Positions 35,941 through 45,326 of a DNA stretch of 64,000 nt are shown piece by piece. Under the pieces are notes generated by a model. The model saw only the letters and a program-made list of their open reading frames with translations, did not search any database and was not told where the DNA came from. Position numbers and translations under genes: made by a program. Positions within the stretch are counted from its first letter, which is position 1. Every line of letters begins with the position of its first letter. The DNA is from a bacterium. Lineage in GTDB: Bacteria > Vulcanimicrobiota > JABDET01. Where the stretch lies: positions 32,241 to 96,240 of the forward strand of contig JAKAVV010000005.1 in NCBI GenBank assembly GCA_021817145.1, in the 5' to 3' direction.

Positions 35941-37316
35941 GCTTCAGTTTCTTCAAGGGTATCTAGGTAATCAGATAACTCCTTAAGCTGTTGATTGAAA
36001 AATCCTGGCAGTCCGCTTTTTGTTCGCCCATGTTCATCTACCTCAACATTCGTTACCCTAGCTCTTCCATTTTCATTTTCAAAATAGTAAATCCGAACTT
36101 GTTCGGGGTTCAATTCCTTTTTTGCCACTGCATACAAAAAAGCATGCAATATATGTTCGCTGTGGGTTTCAATAAGAAACTGCTTATTTTCTTTTTTCCA
36201 TATTTTTACAAATAGTTTCGCCAATTCAGATTGGGCTTTCGGATGCAAATGACTCTCTGGCTCAGAAACTAAGATTGTATCTTCTTTTGGAGCCATGATA
36301 ATTGGCAGTATAATGAAAGGAATTTGCTGCGCTCCTGTCCCTTCATTGACAAGATATGTTTTTTTCTTTTTCGTTATGATGGCTACTTTGCCCCCCTGCA
36401 CTAAATAATGAGTCAGTTCAATGTCAAGAAGTTGTTTTAAGTGGGCAGAAACTTTTTCAACGAGATCAGGGTCATGGGCCAGTTTGTTGCATAATCCTGT
36501 TGCCCGATCCGCATTTAAAATTGTATTCAGCTCATCAGGAGGATTGGCGACAGGCACTGCCCATTCCTCGAATCCTCGCAGAGGGTGAATATAGTGAGTG
36601 GACTGGATGAGTTGTTTGGGAGCAGAAAAAAAGCTATTAAAAAAATCACCTATTTCCTGCAATTTTTCTCCGGACAAATTTAATGTATTCGAAAATCCGC
36701 CAGATCTAGCCCCAATATAATGATCATTTGTTTCTGGCATGATCGTTATTTTGCCAAAGCTCAAGTCAATTTCCTGTGGTTTAACTGTTTCCTTAAGGGT
36801 TATTCCTTTCTCCCATTCAATTTGCCAGCTTTTTCCTTTGACAAACCCCTTATAATATCGGAAAGCATTGTTTTGATATTGAAGTAAAAGTTCAACATGG
36901 ATCGAAGGTATAATAATACTGGTTGTTTTTTGTTCGGGAGCCGCAAATCTGCTGGCTGGTGGAGGGGAGGTTTGAATTTCTAGTTCTTCTTTTGATGGTT
37001 TTACTTCTCCTTTTAAATGTATTGACAAAGGTTCTTTTTCATTCCTGACAATGTCTTTATAATTTCCCAAATCAAGGCAAATCATCTTTCCGTAAGGGGC
37101 GTACACATAATTCTCCCCCTGTGAATCTCTTTGAATATTCTGCAGTAACCCAGTATAATTAGGCGGATAGCGGGAAGCCTGGTTCAGCAGTGTCAAGGCA
37201 TGGAAAATGCTTGATTTCCCGCTGTTGTTGGGACCGATGAAAATGGTAATTGGAGCCATTTCCAGTTCTGTGTTTTCATGAAGTTTAAAGTTTTTTAAAG
37301 TAATGTTTGTGATCAT
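35937..37316 (-). CDS. DUF3696-type AAA ATPase (OLD/RecF-like)
   Basis: A 459-residue ABC-type ATPase. Walker A FIGPNNSGKSSIFHAL is near 27-42, the signature region is near 310-340, Walker B is DTILVSEPESHLHPKAQ near 350 and IETHSEHIL (H-loop) near 390. The C-terminal GLPGFFNQQLKELSDYLDTL matches DUF3696. It resembles OLD-family ATPases but has no TOPRIM nuclease domain; the overlapping 76-residue PIN-like gene may supply the effector. The pair is transcribed against the rest of the island, divergent from the DUF499 gene with a 146-bp spacer. Confidence 0.82.
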   Translation of the reverse strand: MITNITLKNFKLHENTELEMAPITIFIGPNNSGKSSIFHALTLLNQASRYPPNYTGLLQNIQRDSQGENYVYAPYGKMICLDLGNYKDIVRNEKEPLSIHLKGEVKPSKEELEIQTSPPPASRFAAPEQKTTSIIIPSIHVELLLQYQNNAFRYYKGFVKGKSWQIEWEKGITLKETVKPQEIDLSFGKITIMPETNDHYIGARSGGFSNTLNLSGEKLQEIGDFFNSFFSAPKQLIQSTHYIHPLRGFEEWAVPVANPPDELNTILNADRATGLCNKLAHDPDLVEKVSAHLKQLLDIELTHYLVQGGKVAIITKKKKTYLVNEGTGAQQIPFIILPIIMAPKEDTILVSEPESHLHPKAQSELAKLFVKIWKKENKQFLIETHSEHILHAFLYAVAKKELNPEQVRIYYFENENGRARVTNVEVDEHGRTKSGLPGFFNQQLKELSDYLDTLEETEA

Positions 37317-37462
37317 GAGAATATTATTCCATCATTGATGCTCTAGAAGAGTTCAACTTATCAAATGGGTTTACCTCTGGCTTTACAAAGGTTCCTTTCT
37401 CCTATCCAACTCCTTTTTCAAACAACAAGGGATTCTCCATTTTCCCCTCAAATTAACATTAC

Positions 37463-40400
37463 ATGGCGCAAACCAATCAAGAAAGAATTGGAAAAGCTCT
37501 GGACCTTCTCAATAAAGGGTTAAAACCTTTTGTTGAACAGGAGATGAAAGCAGCGTATGGGGCTCATTGGCTTGACCAGGCTAGAACTGCTTTGTCTGCC
37601 AGCCAGATAGCTCCAAAAGAAAAAGGGGATGGACTCCATTTTGATTCTCAAATGCTTCTTGCCCTTATGGTCAAGGAATGGAATTCTGTATTTAAAAACC
37701 CACTTGGACCCGCGGAACGAAGTTTAGTTGGAGAACTGCAGACGATTCGAAACAATTGGGCTCATCAAGAGACATTCAATACAGATGATGTTTATCGGGC
37801 TATGGACACTATGTACCGATTGTTAAAAGCCGTCTCTTCCCCTGAAGCAGTAGAAATTGACAGGCAGAGGCAAGAACTTTTAAGGATTCGTTATGAGGAA
37901 CAAACCCGCAGAGAGCATAAAAAAGCGGCGATTATTGGGACTCAAGGGGAACCGTTATCAGGGCTGAAACCCTGGAGAGAGGTGATCACCCCTCATCCAG
38001 ATGTGGCATCAGGAAGGTACCTTCAAGCAGAGTTTGCGGCGGATCTGGATCAAGTTCATCGTGGAGAAGGATCGGACGAATATAGAAATCCTGTTGAATT
38101 TTACCGCCGCACTTTTATTACAGATGGGTTGAAGAGACTGCTGGTTTGCGCTCTTCGCCGTCTGGCGGGAAACACCCATGAAACCGATGAGCCTGTGATA
38201 GAACTGCAAACGAATTTCGGAGGCGGGAAAACCCATTCTATGCTTGCCTTGTTCCACCTTTTTTCCGGTGTGTCTGCAGCAGAACTGCCTGGAATTGAAG
38301 AAGTGTTAAAAGAGGCAGGGATTTCAAAAACCGTGAAATGCAGCGCCGCTGTTCTGGTTGGAACCGCTCTTTCGCCAGGTCAGCCCCATCAAATCAAGAA
38401 TGGTCCCAGCATTCACACCCTTTGGGGGGATCTGGCATGGCAGCTCTTAAAAAAAGAAGGGTACCAGATGGTTGCTGAATCGGATCAAAAAGGGGTCAGT
38501 CCAGGGAAAATAATCCTCGAAGAACTTTTAAGAAAAACCGCTCCTTGTCTTATTCTCGTAGATGAATTGGTCGCCTATATTCGGCAAACCTATCGAAAAG
38601 AAGATCTATCAGGAGGCTCTTTTGAAGCGAATCTTTCTTTCATTCAATCTTTGACAGAAGCAGTGAAAGCAGTTCCAAGAGTTCTTCTGGTGGCAAGTGT
38701 TCCATCCTCTACGATTGAAATCGGAGGGGATGCAGGGCAGTTGGCTCTTGAGCGATTGAAAAATCTTCTGCATCGCGTGGAATCCTCCTGGCGTCCTGCT
38801 ACTGCTGAAGAAGGATTCGAAATCGTGCGCCGCCGCCTTTTCCAGCCTATCACAGAACCTCGTCACTTTACTGAACGGGATGCAGTGATTAAAGCTTTTA
38901 CAAACCTTTATACAGGGGAACACTCCAGAGAGTTCCCCTCCGAATGTCGTGAAGGGGCTTATTCCAAACGAATGACAGCAGCTTATCCCATCCATCCAGA
39001 ATTATTTGAGCGGCTTTCCAATGAATGGGGTTCTCTTGATAAATTTCAGAGAACACGCGGTGTTTTGAGATTGATGGCAAAAGTGATTCATCTGCTGTGG
39101 GAAAGGCAGGATCCTGGGCTTTTCATTATGCCAGGCATGGTTCCTTTAGATGAGAGCTCCATCCAGTCAGAATTGACTGGTTATTTGGAAGATCCGTGGA
39201 TGTCTGTCATGGAAAGCGATATTGATGGAACCAATTCTCTTCCACTTCAATTAGATCGAGAAAACCCGAATCTTGGACGATATTCTGCGTGCAGACGGGT
39301 GGCTAGAACCATTTATCTGGGTTCTGCCCCAACCTTCCGCACCCCAAATCGAGGAATTGATGACAAAAGAATCAAGCTGGGCTGTACTCAAGCAGGGGAA
39401 TCACCGAACATTTTTGGGGATGCTCTTCGGCGTTTGACGGATCAAGCCACTCATTTATACATGGATAACCAGAGATACTGGTATTCCACCCAGCAAACTA
39501 TCACAAAAACAGCAAAAGAGCGGGCAGACTTGCTCGAACAGCACGAAGTTTTCCGCCAGATCGAGAAAAATTTAAAAAATGAACAGCAGACAAAAGGGGA
39601 TTTTGCCCGAATTCATGTCTGCCCTGAAAACCCGGAAAGTGTGAGTGATGCGGCTTCAGCAGGACTTGTCATTTTATCACCTGGAGAAAGTCATACGGGA
39701 AAACAAGCGGACAGCCCAGCTCGGCTGGCTGCTGAAAAGATTTTAAACTCAAAAGGGGCAGGTCCTAGAAACTGCAAAAATATGCTTGTTTTCCTTCCCC
39801 CAGACAAATTGAAATTGGGGGATCTAGAACAATCAGTTCGACAGTATCTTGCCTGGGATTCCATTTTGCGGGACAAAGAAACCTTAAATTTAGACGCTTT
39901 CCAGAATAATCAGGCTGAGAAAAAACGGGGGGATGCAGAAGAAGAAATAAAAAGACGGATCCCTGAAACTTACCAATGGCTTCTTGTTCCTGTTCAAAAA
40001 GAACCAAACGGAGCCATAGAGTGGGATGAATATAAACTGCCTGATCAAGGGGCTCTTGCAGTAAAAGCTTCAAAAAAACTCACGAATTCTGGAACTTTAA
40101 TTGCAAAACTTGCGGGAACCATTTTGAAAATGGAAATAGATCGGATCCCTTTATGGAGAGGAGATCATGTTTCAGTTAGGGAGCTTATCGAAAACTTCGC
40201 AAAATATCTGTATCTCCAAAAAATAAAAAATGATGCTGTGATTTTAGATGCCATTGTCAACGGTCTTTCTCTTATGACCTGGGAAAAAGAATCGTTTGCT
40301 TATGCAGATAAATGGGATGAACAAAAAAAACGCTATATTGGGCTGCGCGCTGGCAGGGAGGCTCTAAAAGTTATCCCAACTGAGCAAGGACTCTTGGTTA

Positions 40401-40783
40401 AATCAGAAGCCGCCTTAAAACAGTTCGAAAAAGAAAAACTGGAAGAGACTCCTCTCGCTCCCACAGAGGGGAGCGGAAATAAAAATTTTTTAACTGCGGC
40501 AGTCAGCAGCAGTTCTCCAACCATTCCAGAAAAGGAAAAAAATCACAAATCACGCCGATTTCACGGATCCACAACTCTTGATCCCGCGCGGGTGGGACGT
40601 GATGCGGGAAAAGTGGCAGAAGAAGTTGTGCAGCATTTAACCGGTCTTTTGGGATCCGAGGTAGAGGTTACCCTGGAGATTCATGCTAATATCCAGGATG
40701 GAGCTCCTGATTCAGTTGTTCGAACTGTGTCTGAAAACTGCCGCACTCTCAAATTTGACAGCTTTGGGTTTGAAGAGGAATAA
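37463..40783 (+). CDS. DUF499 AAA+ ATPase with N-terminal Swt1-type HEPN
   Basis: A 1106-residue protein. The first 140 residues (GLKPFVEQEMKAAYG, then TIRNNWAHQETF near 93) carry the RX4H motif R-N-N-W-A-H of Swt1-like HEPN domains. The DUF499 ATPase follows with Walker A TNFGGGKTHSM near 250 and Walker B CLILVDELVAYIR near 365. The last third is poorly conserved, with a Ser/Lys-rich linker near 1020 and a final beta-rich domain (about 1045-1106). DUF499 ATPases pair with DUF1156 methylases in predicted defence loci. Separated from the methylase by the TA and ATPase insertions. Confidence 0.85.
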   Translation: MAQTNQERIGKALDLLNKGLKPFVEQEMKAAYGAHWLDQARTALSASQIAPKEKGDGLHFDSQMLLALMVKEWNSVFKNPLGPAERSLVGELQTIRNNWAHQETFNTDDVYRAMDTMYRLLKAVSSPEAVEIDRQRQELLRIRYEEQTRREHKKAAIIGTQGEPLSGLKPWREVITPHPDVASGRYLQAEFAADLDQVHRGEGSDEYRNPVEFYRRTFITDGLKRLLVCALRRLAGNTHETDEPVIELQTNFGGGKTHSMLALFHLFSGVSAAELPGIEEVLKEAGISKTVKCSAAVLVGTALSPGQPHQIKNGPSIHTLWGDLAWQLLKKEGYQMVAESDQKGVSPGKIILEELLRKTAPCLILVDELVAYIRQTYRKEDLSGGSFEANLSFIQSLTEAVKAVPRVLLVASVPSSTIEIGGDAGQLALERLKNLLHRVESSWRPATAEEGFEIVRRRLFQPITEPRHFTERDAVIKAFTNLYTGEHSREFPSECREGAYSKRMTAAYPIHPELFERLSNEWGSLDKFQRTRGVLRLMAKVIHLLWERQDPGLFIMPGMVPLDESSIQSELTGYLEDPWMSVMESDIDGTNSLPLQLDRENPNLGRYSACRRVARTIYLGSAPTFRTPNRGIDDKRIKLGCTQAGESPNIFGDALRRLTDQATHLYMDNQRYWYSTQQTITKTAKERADLLEQHEVFRQIEKNLKNEQQTKGDFARIHVCPENPESVSDAASAGLVILSPGESHTGKQADSPARLAAEKILNSKGAGPRNCKNMLVFLPPDKLKLGDLEQSVRQYLAWDSILRDKETLNLDAFQNNQAEKKRGDAEEEIKRRIPETYQWLLVPVQKEPNGAIEWDEYKLPDQGALAVKASKKLTNSGTLIAKLAGTILKMEIDRIPLWRGDHVSVRELIENFAKYLYLQKIKNDAVILDAIVNGLSLMTWEKESFAYADKWDEQKKRYIGLRAGREALKVIPTEQGLLVKSEAALKQFEKEKLEETPLAPTEGSGNKNFLTAAVSSSSPTIPEKEKNHKSRRFHGSTTLDPARVGRDAGKVAEEVVQHLTGLLGSEVEVTLEIHANIQDGAPDSVVRTVSENCRTLKFDSFGFEEE

Positions 40784-40820
40784 GTTTGTCACACTTCTCG
40801 GTTTGCGGCAGTCAGCAGCT

Positions 40821-42935
40821 TCATGCTTTCAGTGAAACCGCATCAGCAAGAGAAAGATTTTTTAATCCAGACTCAAAAGCAATGGTTACCTCTCCATTCC
40901 GCTTTTGAACAATGACACCTTTCCCCCATTTCTCATGGAACAGCCTGTCTCCTGTCCGAAGTCCAAGCCCTGCTCCTGTTTCTTCCCATGAGACTCTTCC
41001 TGCTCTTCCTCTCTGAGTTTTAAAAGTAAAACAGTTTTCTGGAATTTCTGAAAGGAATCGGGAAGGTTCTCCAAAATTGCTCATCCCGTATAAAGTTCTT
41101 TCATAAGCGCGAATTAAATACAGCTTTTTCATTGCTCTTGTGATTCCAACATAACAGAGTCTTCGTTCTTCTTCAATTTGTTCTTCAGATAAAAGGGATC
41201 GGTTATGAGGGAAGATCCCTTCTTCCATTCCAATCATGAAAACAATCGGGAATTCAAGCCCTTTTGCCGCATGCAGTGTCATTAAAGTGATAGAATCATG
41301 TTCCCGATCCATGCTGTCCAGATCGCTTAATAAAGAAACATGGCTCAAAAAAGATTCAGGGGTTGGTTCTTCCGCGTTTTTTTCGAATTCATGCGCGACT
41401 GTTAAAAGTTCTCTGCAGTTTTCAAGCCTGCTTTGGGATTCTGCATCCTGTTCTAGATCCAGATATCTGGCATACCCTGATTCTTCTAATATTAATCCCA
41501 TTAAACGGGTTAAACCAGTTTTCTTTTTTTCTTCTATTAACTCTGCGAGCAGTTTAGAGAATTGGGTTAAACCGTCTTTGATTTTCCCTTTCAATTCAGG
41601 GATTTCATCCAGATTCAGAAGAGAATAAAGCAGATTTTCTTGTTTTTCAAAAGCGAAATCTTCCAGCCTTTTTAAAGTGACGGATCCAATTCCACGTGGA
41701 GGGACATTGATGATCCGCCTCAAACTGATGGAATCGTACGGATTCACTAGAACTTTCAAATAAGCAAGAAGATCTTTGATCTCTTTTCTGTCATAAAATC
41801 GGATCCCTCCAACCAGATGATAAGGGAGTCCATGCTGAAGAAGAGCCTCTTCAATGGCTCGAGACTGAGCATTTGTTCTGTAAAGAACAGCAAACTCTTT
41901 CAAAGGGCGTTCTTTCAGTTTAACTTCTTTTAAAATCTCTTCAATCACAAACCTTGCTTCTTCTCTCTCATTTAAAGCCTCAAAAACAATGATTTTTTCC
42001 CCTTCAGGGTTTTCTGTCCAGAGTTTTTTAGGTTTTCTGTTTCGGTTCAGGGCGACCACTCCATTGGCAGCTGTGATAATGGTTGTAGAGGATCGGTAAT
42101 TTTGTTCCAGCCGAATCACGGTTGAATCCGGAAAATCTTTTTCGAATCGCAGAATTAATCCGACATCTCCTCCTCTAAAACTGTAAATGCTTTGATCATC
42201 ATCCCCTACAACGCATAAATTTCGATGATGTTCGCTTAAAAGCTTAATTAACTTGTACTGGCACAAATTGACATCTTGATATTCATCTACCAGAACATGC
42301 TGGAATTTTTCTTCGTACTGTTTTTTGACATCAGGGGCTTCTTTAAATAGACGGATGGTTTCCAGAAGAAGATCGTCAAAATCAAGGGCATGGAGGCGCT
42401 TTAATCGTTCATTGTACTCGGAGTAAATGCGTCCTGCCACTTCTTCAAAATAACCCAGAGGTCTTTCTTTGGAGAGATTGACCATTTTGTTTTTTGCGGA
42501 GGAAATAGCTGAAAGCAAAGCCCTTGGCGGACAGCGGGATTCATCCATATTCGAATCTCTTAAAATTTGTTTGATTACAGTCATTTGATCCGAATCGTCA
42601 AAAATTGTGAACTGTGGGTCTAAACCAATGGCTTCCCCATTTTTTCTCAGAATTTTCACGCAGATTGAATGAAAGGTTCCCATTGTCAGCATTCTTGATT
42701 GATCCTGCAAGAGGTTTTTCAAGCGTTCTTTCATTTCATCAGCAGCTTTGTTGGTAAACGTTACTGCCATGATCTGACTGGCATGAATACCTTGTGTTAA
42801 AAGGTATGCGATTCGGTAAGTGATGGTCTTTGTTTTTCCGCTTCCTGCTCCTGCTAAAATAAGGAGAGGTCCTTGAATATGCTGAGCCGCTTTTCTTTGT
42901 TCAGGGTTTAATTCATCTAAAAAATGATGAGCCAC
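40821..42935 (-). CDS. uvrD: UvrD/PcrA-type DNA helicase
   Basis: SF1A helicase of 704 residues for nucleotide-excision and mismatch repair and replication-fork clearing. Motifs in order: LNPEQRKAA (Q motif), AGAGSGKTKTI (29-39), VLVDEYQDVN near 215, GDDDQSIYSFRGG near 243, EQNYRSS near 275, TLHAAKGLEFP near 554 and EERRLCYVGITRA near 588. The last 50 residues are the Tudor-like C-terminal domain (GDRLFHEKWGKGVIV). Its 3' end faces the DUF499 gene, marking the right edge of the island. Confidence 0.95.
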   Translation of the reverse strand: MAHHFLDELNPEQRKAAQHIQGPLLILAGAGSGKTKTITYRIAYLLTQGIHASQIMAVTFTNKAADEMKERLKNLLQDQSRMLTMGTFHSICVKILRKNGEAIGLDPQFTIFDDSDQMTVIKQILRDSNMDESRCPPRALLSAISSAKNKMVNLSKERPLGYFEEVAGRIYSEYNERLKRLHALDFDDLLLETIRLFKEAPDVKKQYEEKFQHVLVDEYQDVNLCQYKLIKLLSEHHRNLCVVGDDDQSIYSFRGGDVGLILRFEKDFPDSTVIRLEQNYRSSTTIITAANGVVALNRNRKPKKLWTENPEGEKIIVFEALNEREEARFVIEEILKEVKLKERPLKEFAVLYRTNAQSRAIEEALLQHGLPYHLVGGIRFYDRKEIKDLLAYLKVLVNPYDSISLRRIINVPPRGIGSVTLKRLEDFAFEKQENLLYSLLNLDEIPELKGKIKDGLTQFSKLLAELIEEKKKTGLTRLMGLILEESGYARYLDLEQDAESQSRLENCRELLTVAHEFEKNAEEPTPESFLSHVSLLSDLDSMDREHDSITLMTLHAAKGLEFPIVFMIGMEEGIFPHNRSLLSEEQIEEERRLCYVGITRAMKKLYLIRAYERTLYGMSNFGEPSRFLSEIPENCFTFKTQRGRAGRVSWEETGAGLGLRTGDRLFHEKWGKGVIVQKRNGEVTIAFESGLKNLSLADAVSLKA

Positions 42936-42981
42936 ATTTTAGTTCTTCTTGAACTTTGAAAAAGAACCCTTGTGGATAAAC

Positions 42982-43203
42982 TCAATCCTTCTCAGGGGAA
43001 CGGAGGGCTGCTTTAAATCCTGACACAAAACGATCTTTGATCTTGTGTTTTGTATCATCACTTAAAGTTTGATAAAGGAAATAGAGCCCAAGAGAGCCGA
43101 CTGCTCCAAGGGTGGCAATTCCAAACACTTTTTCCATGCTGTAAGGATCATCTAAAACCTCAACCTGGTCGTCTTGATTTTGATCTACTTCTTGGTGATT
43201 CAT
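42982..43203 (-). CDS. Small single-span membrane protein
   Basis: A 73-residue protein with an acidic N-terminus (about 1-25, rich in Asp/Glu/Gln), one TM helix (IATLGAVGSLGLYFLYQTL, about 29-47) and a basic C-terminus. GAGGGAACG lies upstream of the ATG. It sits 17 bp downstream of rplU and 46 bp before uvrD on the same strand. No family recognised. Confidence 0.65.
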   Translation of the reverse strand: MNHQEVDQNQDDQVEVLDDPYSMEKVFGIATLGAVGSLGLYFLYQTLSDDTKHKIKDRFVSGFKAALRSPEKD

Positions 43204-43220
43204 CTTGTTCGTTCCCTCCT

Positions 43221-43541
43221 TCAGCCTTCCAGCAAAATTTTTTCAATTTTCACCCTTGTTAAAGGCTGATGATGCCCATTTGTCTTTCTCTCTCTTTTTT
43301 TAGGTTTATACTTAAAAACTCTTAGTTTAGGTCCATGTTCTTGGGCTACAAGCACTGCTTCTACTTTACCGCCTTGCACATAAGGCTTGCCGATTCTTGG
43401 AACTTCATTTTCAGAATGAATCAGAAGGATCTTTTCCCAGATGACTTTATCTCCTGGGTTCCCTTCAATATAATCCACTAGAACCTCTTTCCCTAGTTCT
43501 GCTCGAACCTGATTTCCATGATTATCCACAACTGCATACAT
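43221..43541 (-). CDS. rplU: 50S ribosomal protein bL21
   Basis: A 106-residue ribosomal protein starting MYAVVDNHGNQVRA and ending with the basic RNA-binding loop KPKKRERKTNGHHQPLTRVKIEKI, which is the bL21 signature. ATG at 43541 is used with AGGAGG at 43552-43557; a TTG at 43550 is less likely. Normally rpmA (bL27) follows at once, but here a small membrane protein and uvrD follow. Confidence 0.95.
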   Translation of the reverse strand: MYAVVDNHGNQVRAELGKEVLVDYIEGNPGDKVIWEKILLIHSENEVPRIGKPYVQGGKVEAVLVAQEHGPKLRVFKYKPKKRERKTNGHHQPLTRVKIEKILLEG

Positions 43542-43636
43542 AACAAGCAAATCCTCCTTTTCCTTCGGGTTATTCGATTGACCACGCCAAAATCCCTTTG
43601 AAAGGTTTTTTTTGATCTTGCAGAAATCAACAAAAA

Positions 43637-44701
43637 ATGAAAAAGATTAGAGTTGGTTTGTTTTTTGGGGGAGAGTCTCCTGAGCATGAAATTTCGATTC
43701 GTTCTGCCGCAACTGTTGTTAATCTGCTAGATTTAAAAAAATATCAGATTTTTCCAATTGGGATTACAAAACAAGGGAAATGGAAAATCTCCAAGCAGTT
43801 ATATTTGAAGTCGAATGACAAGGCTGAACAGCAGCTGAATCAGATTTTGAAAAGCGGAGAGGCTTTTACAGAATGGATAAAGCTAAGACAAAAAGTGGAT
43901 ATTGCTTTCCCCTGCCTGCATGGAACGTATGGAGAGGATGGAACCATTCAAGGGATCTTCGAATTTCTGCATTTGCCTTATGTGGGATGTGGAGTTTTGT
44001 CTTCTTCTCTTGGAATGGATAAATCTCTTCAGAAAAGAGTTTTTAACCAGCAGGGGCTGCCTGTTCTTGACAGCTACACTTTTGAAAATTGGATGTGGAA
44101 TGATTTTCCACAAAATATTATGCAAGAGATTCAGAAAAAAATCCCTTATCCTATCTTTGTGAAGCCGTGCCGCTCTGGATCCAGTATTGGTGTTTCCAAA
44201 GCGCAGACAGAGAAAGATCTGATTAAAGCGATTCAAACCGCTTTTCAATATGACATAAAAATAATGGCTGAAAAAGGGATTGATAAAGCCCGTGAATTTG
44301 AAGTGTCTGTGATGGGGAATCAGCTTCCAGAAGTTTCTTGTGTGGCTGAAACCATCCCTTCCAATTCTTTTTTTGATTATGAAGCAAAATATTTGAAACC
44401 TAGTGATAAAAAGGTTCCTGCTGAAATACCTGAGGAGATCTCTAAAAAGATAAGATTGATGGCTGGAATGGCTTATTTTGCTTTAGACTGCAAAGGATTT
44501 GCTCGAGTGGATTTTCTCGCTTCCTCTGATTTAAGCGAAATTTATATTGGAGAGATCAATACCATTCCTGGATTAACTCAAACCAGCCTTTTTTTAAAGT
44601 TATGGGAAGTGGAAGGAAAGACTCCTGCTGAAACACTTGAGCAGCTCATTGAACTGGGAATAAAACTTCCTCGACTTAAAACCCACTTAAAGTATGAATG
44701 A
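43637..44701 (+). CDS. ddl: D-alanine--D-alanine ligase
   Basis: ATP-grasp enzyme making D-Ala-D-Ala for peptidoglycan. Visible: GLFFGGESPEHEISIRSA near 7-24, the LHGTYGEDGTIQG substrate segment near 94, KPCRSGSSIGVSKA near 175, and the Mg/ATP end FARVDFL ... YIGEINTIPGLTQ near 312. Length 354 is normal. Divergent from rplU with 95 bp between, and followed by gene remnants. Confidence 0.94.
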   Translation: MKKIRVGLFFGGESPEHEISIRSAATVVNLLDLKKYQIFPIGITKQGKWKISKQLYLKSNDKAEQQLNQILKSGEAFTEWIKLRQKVDIAFPCLHGTYGEDGTIQGIFEFLHLPYVGCGVLSSSLGMDKSLQKRVFNQQGLPVLDSYTFENWMWNDFPQNIMQEIQKKIPYPIFVKPCRSGSSIGVSKAQTEKDLIKAIQTAFQYDIKIMAEKGIDKAREFEVSVMGNQLPEVSCVAETIPSNSFFDYEAKYLKPSDKKVPAEIPEEISKKIRLMAGMAYFALDCKGFARVDFLASSDLSEIYIGEINTIPGLTQTSLFLKLWEVEGKTPAETLEQLIELGIKLPRLKTHLKYE

Positions 44702-44744
44702 TTCAATGGTGTGTGGTTAAAGAGGTTGGTTTAAAGCCCTGCTG

Positions 44745-45011
44745 CTAAGATATCGGGAACTTTACGTTTGCTTGTTCAGATACAATAATTTCTGCTCCTG
44801 TTTTTTCTCTTATCTCTAAAGCCCCTGTTAAATAGTCATTGTGGAGATGGGTCTCAAAAACATATTTGATCTTGATGTTCGATGCTTCAGCATCAGACAA
44901 AAATCTTGACACATCCCTCTGCGGATCCACAAGAAATCCTTCGCTCCCTGAACCCCACAAGTAGGAATTATCCCCTAACTCTTTGGTTGTGTGAATTTTT
45001 GGCTCGAACAT
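44745..45011 (-). pseudogene. Truncated metallo-beta-lactamase-fold hydrolase
   Basis: The 88 residues match the start of persulfide-dioxygenase-like MBL-fold proteins: DNSYLWGS, FLVDPQRD and THLHNDYLTGALEIREKTGAEIIVSE. The metal motif HLHND is present but the frame ends after NVKFP; the rest, normally 120-370 residues with the other ligands, is gone. A 3' deletion remnant, not expected to be active. Confidence 0.8.
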
Positions 45012-45134
45012 GCTTTTCTGTTTTCAGTTTGGGTCTGTATTATGTATAGTTTAATTTTTTATCTGCATTTCCTTGTGTGGTTCAAGAAACAGGATTTGGT
45101 AGGAGATTGGTTTCTTTTAGCAAACAATGAGATC

Positions 45135-45326
45135 ATGATTGAGAAAGTAGTGGAAAAACACTTTTTGAAGGCAGCGGCTGATGTCCAGAAACGTGAACTT
45201 TTGCGCTGGCTGAGCTTGCCGCCTGAAGAGCGTGTGTCAGTTGTTGACGAATTACGCGGTCAATTTTATGATCATTCAGCCAGACTTCAAAGAACTGCTC
45301 GCATTATTCAACGCCCACAATGTTGA
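45135..45326 (+). CDS. Small protein of the nucleotidyltransferase-associated type
   Basis: A 63-residue frame (MIEKVVEKHFLKAA..., then WLSLPPEERVSVVDELRGQFY and RLQRTARIIQRPQC). The PPEERVSVVDELRGQ-RLQR-ARIIQR pattern is that of small proteins found directly upstream of DUF6036/AbiEii-like nucleotidyltransferases in toxin-antitoxin-like pairs. It is apparently complete, but its partner (next feature) is truncated. Confidence 0.6.
   Translation: MIEKVVEKHFLKAAADVQKRELLRWLSLPPEERVSVVDELRGQFYDHSARLQRTARIIQRPQC

Noticed and set aside
35937..37316. Gabija, PARIS or Septu assignment for the ATPase
   Set aside because: No TOPRIM, UvrD-like helicase, DUF4435 or HNH partner is present; only a PIN-like 76-residue protein.
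24111..40783. Classical BREX or DISARM locus
   Set aside because: No pglZ, brxA/B, brxL or DUF1998 helicase is visible; the core set differs.
40495..40819. 16-bp direct repeat TGCGGCAGTCAGCAGC at 40495-40510 and 40804-40819 as attachment site
   Set aside because: The first copy is inside the DUF499 coding sequence, the distance is only 309 bp and no integrase is adjacent.
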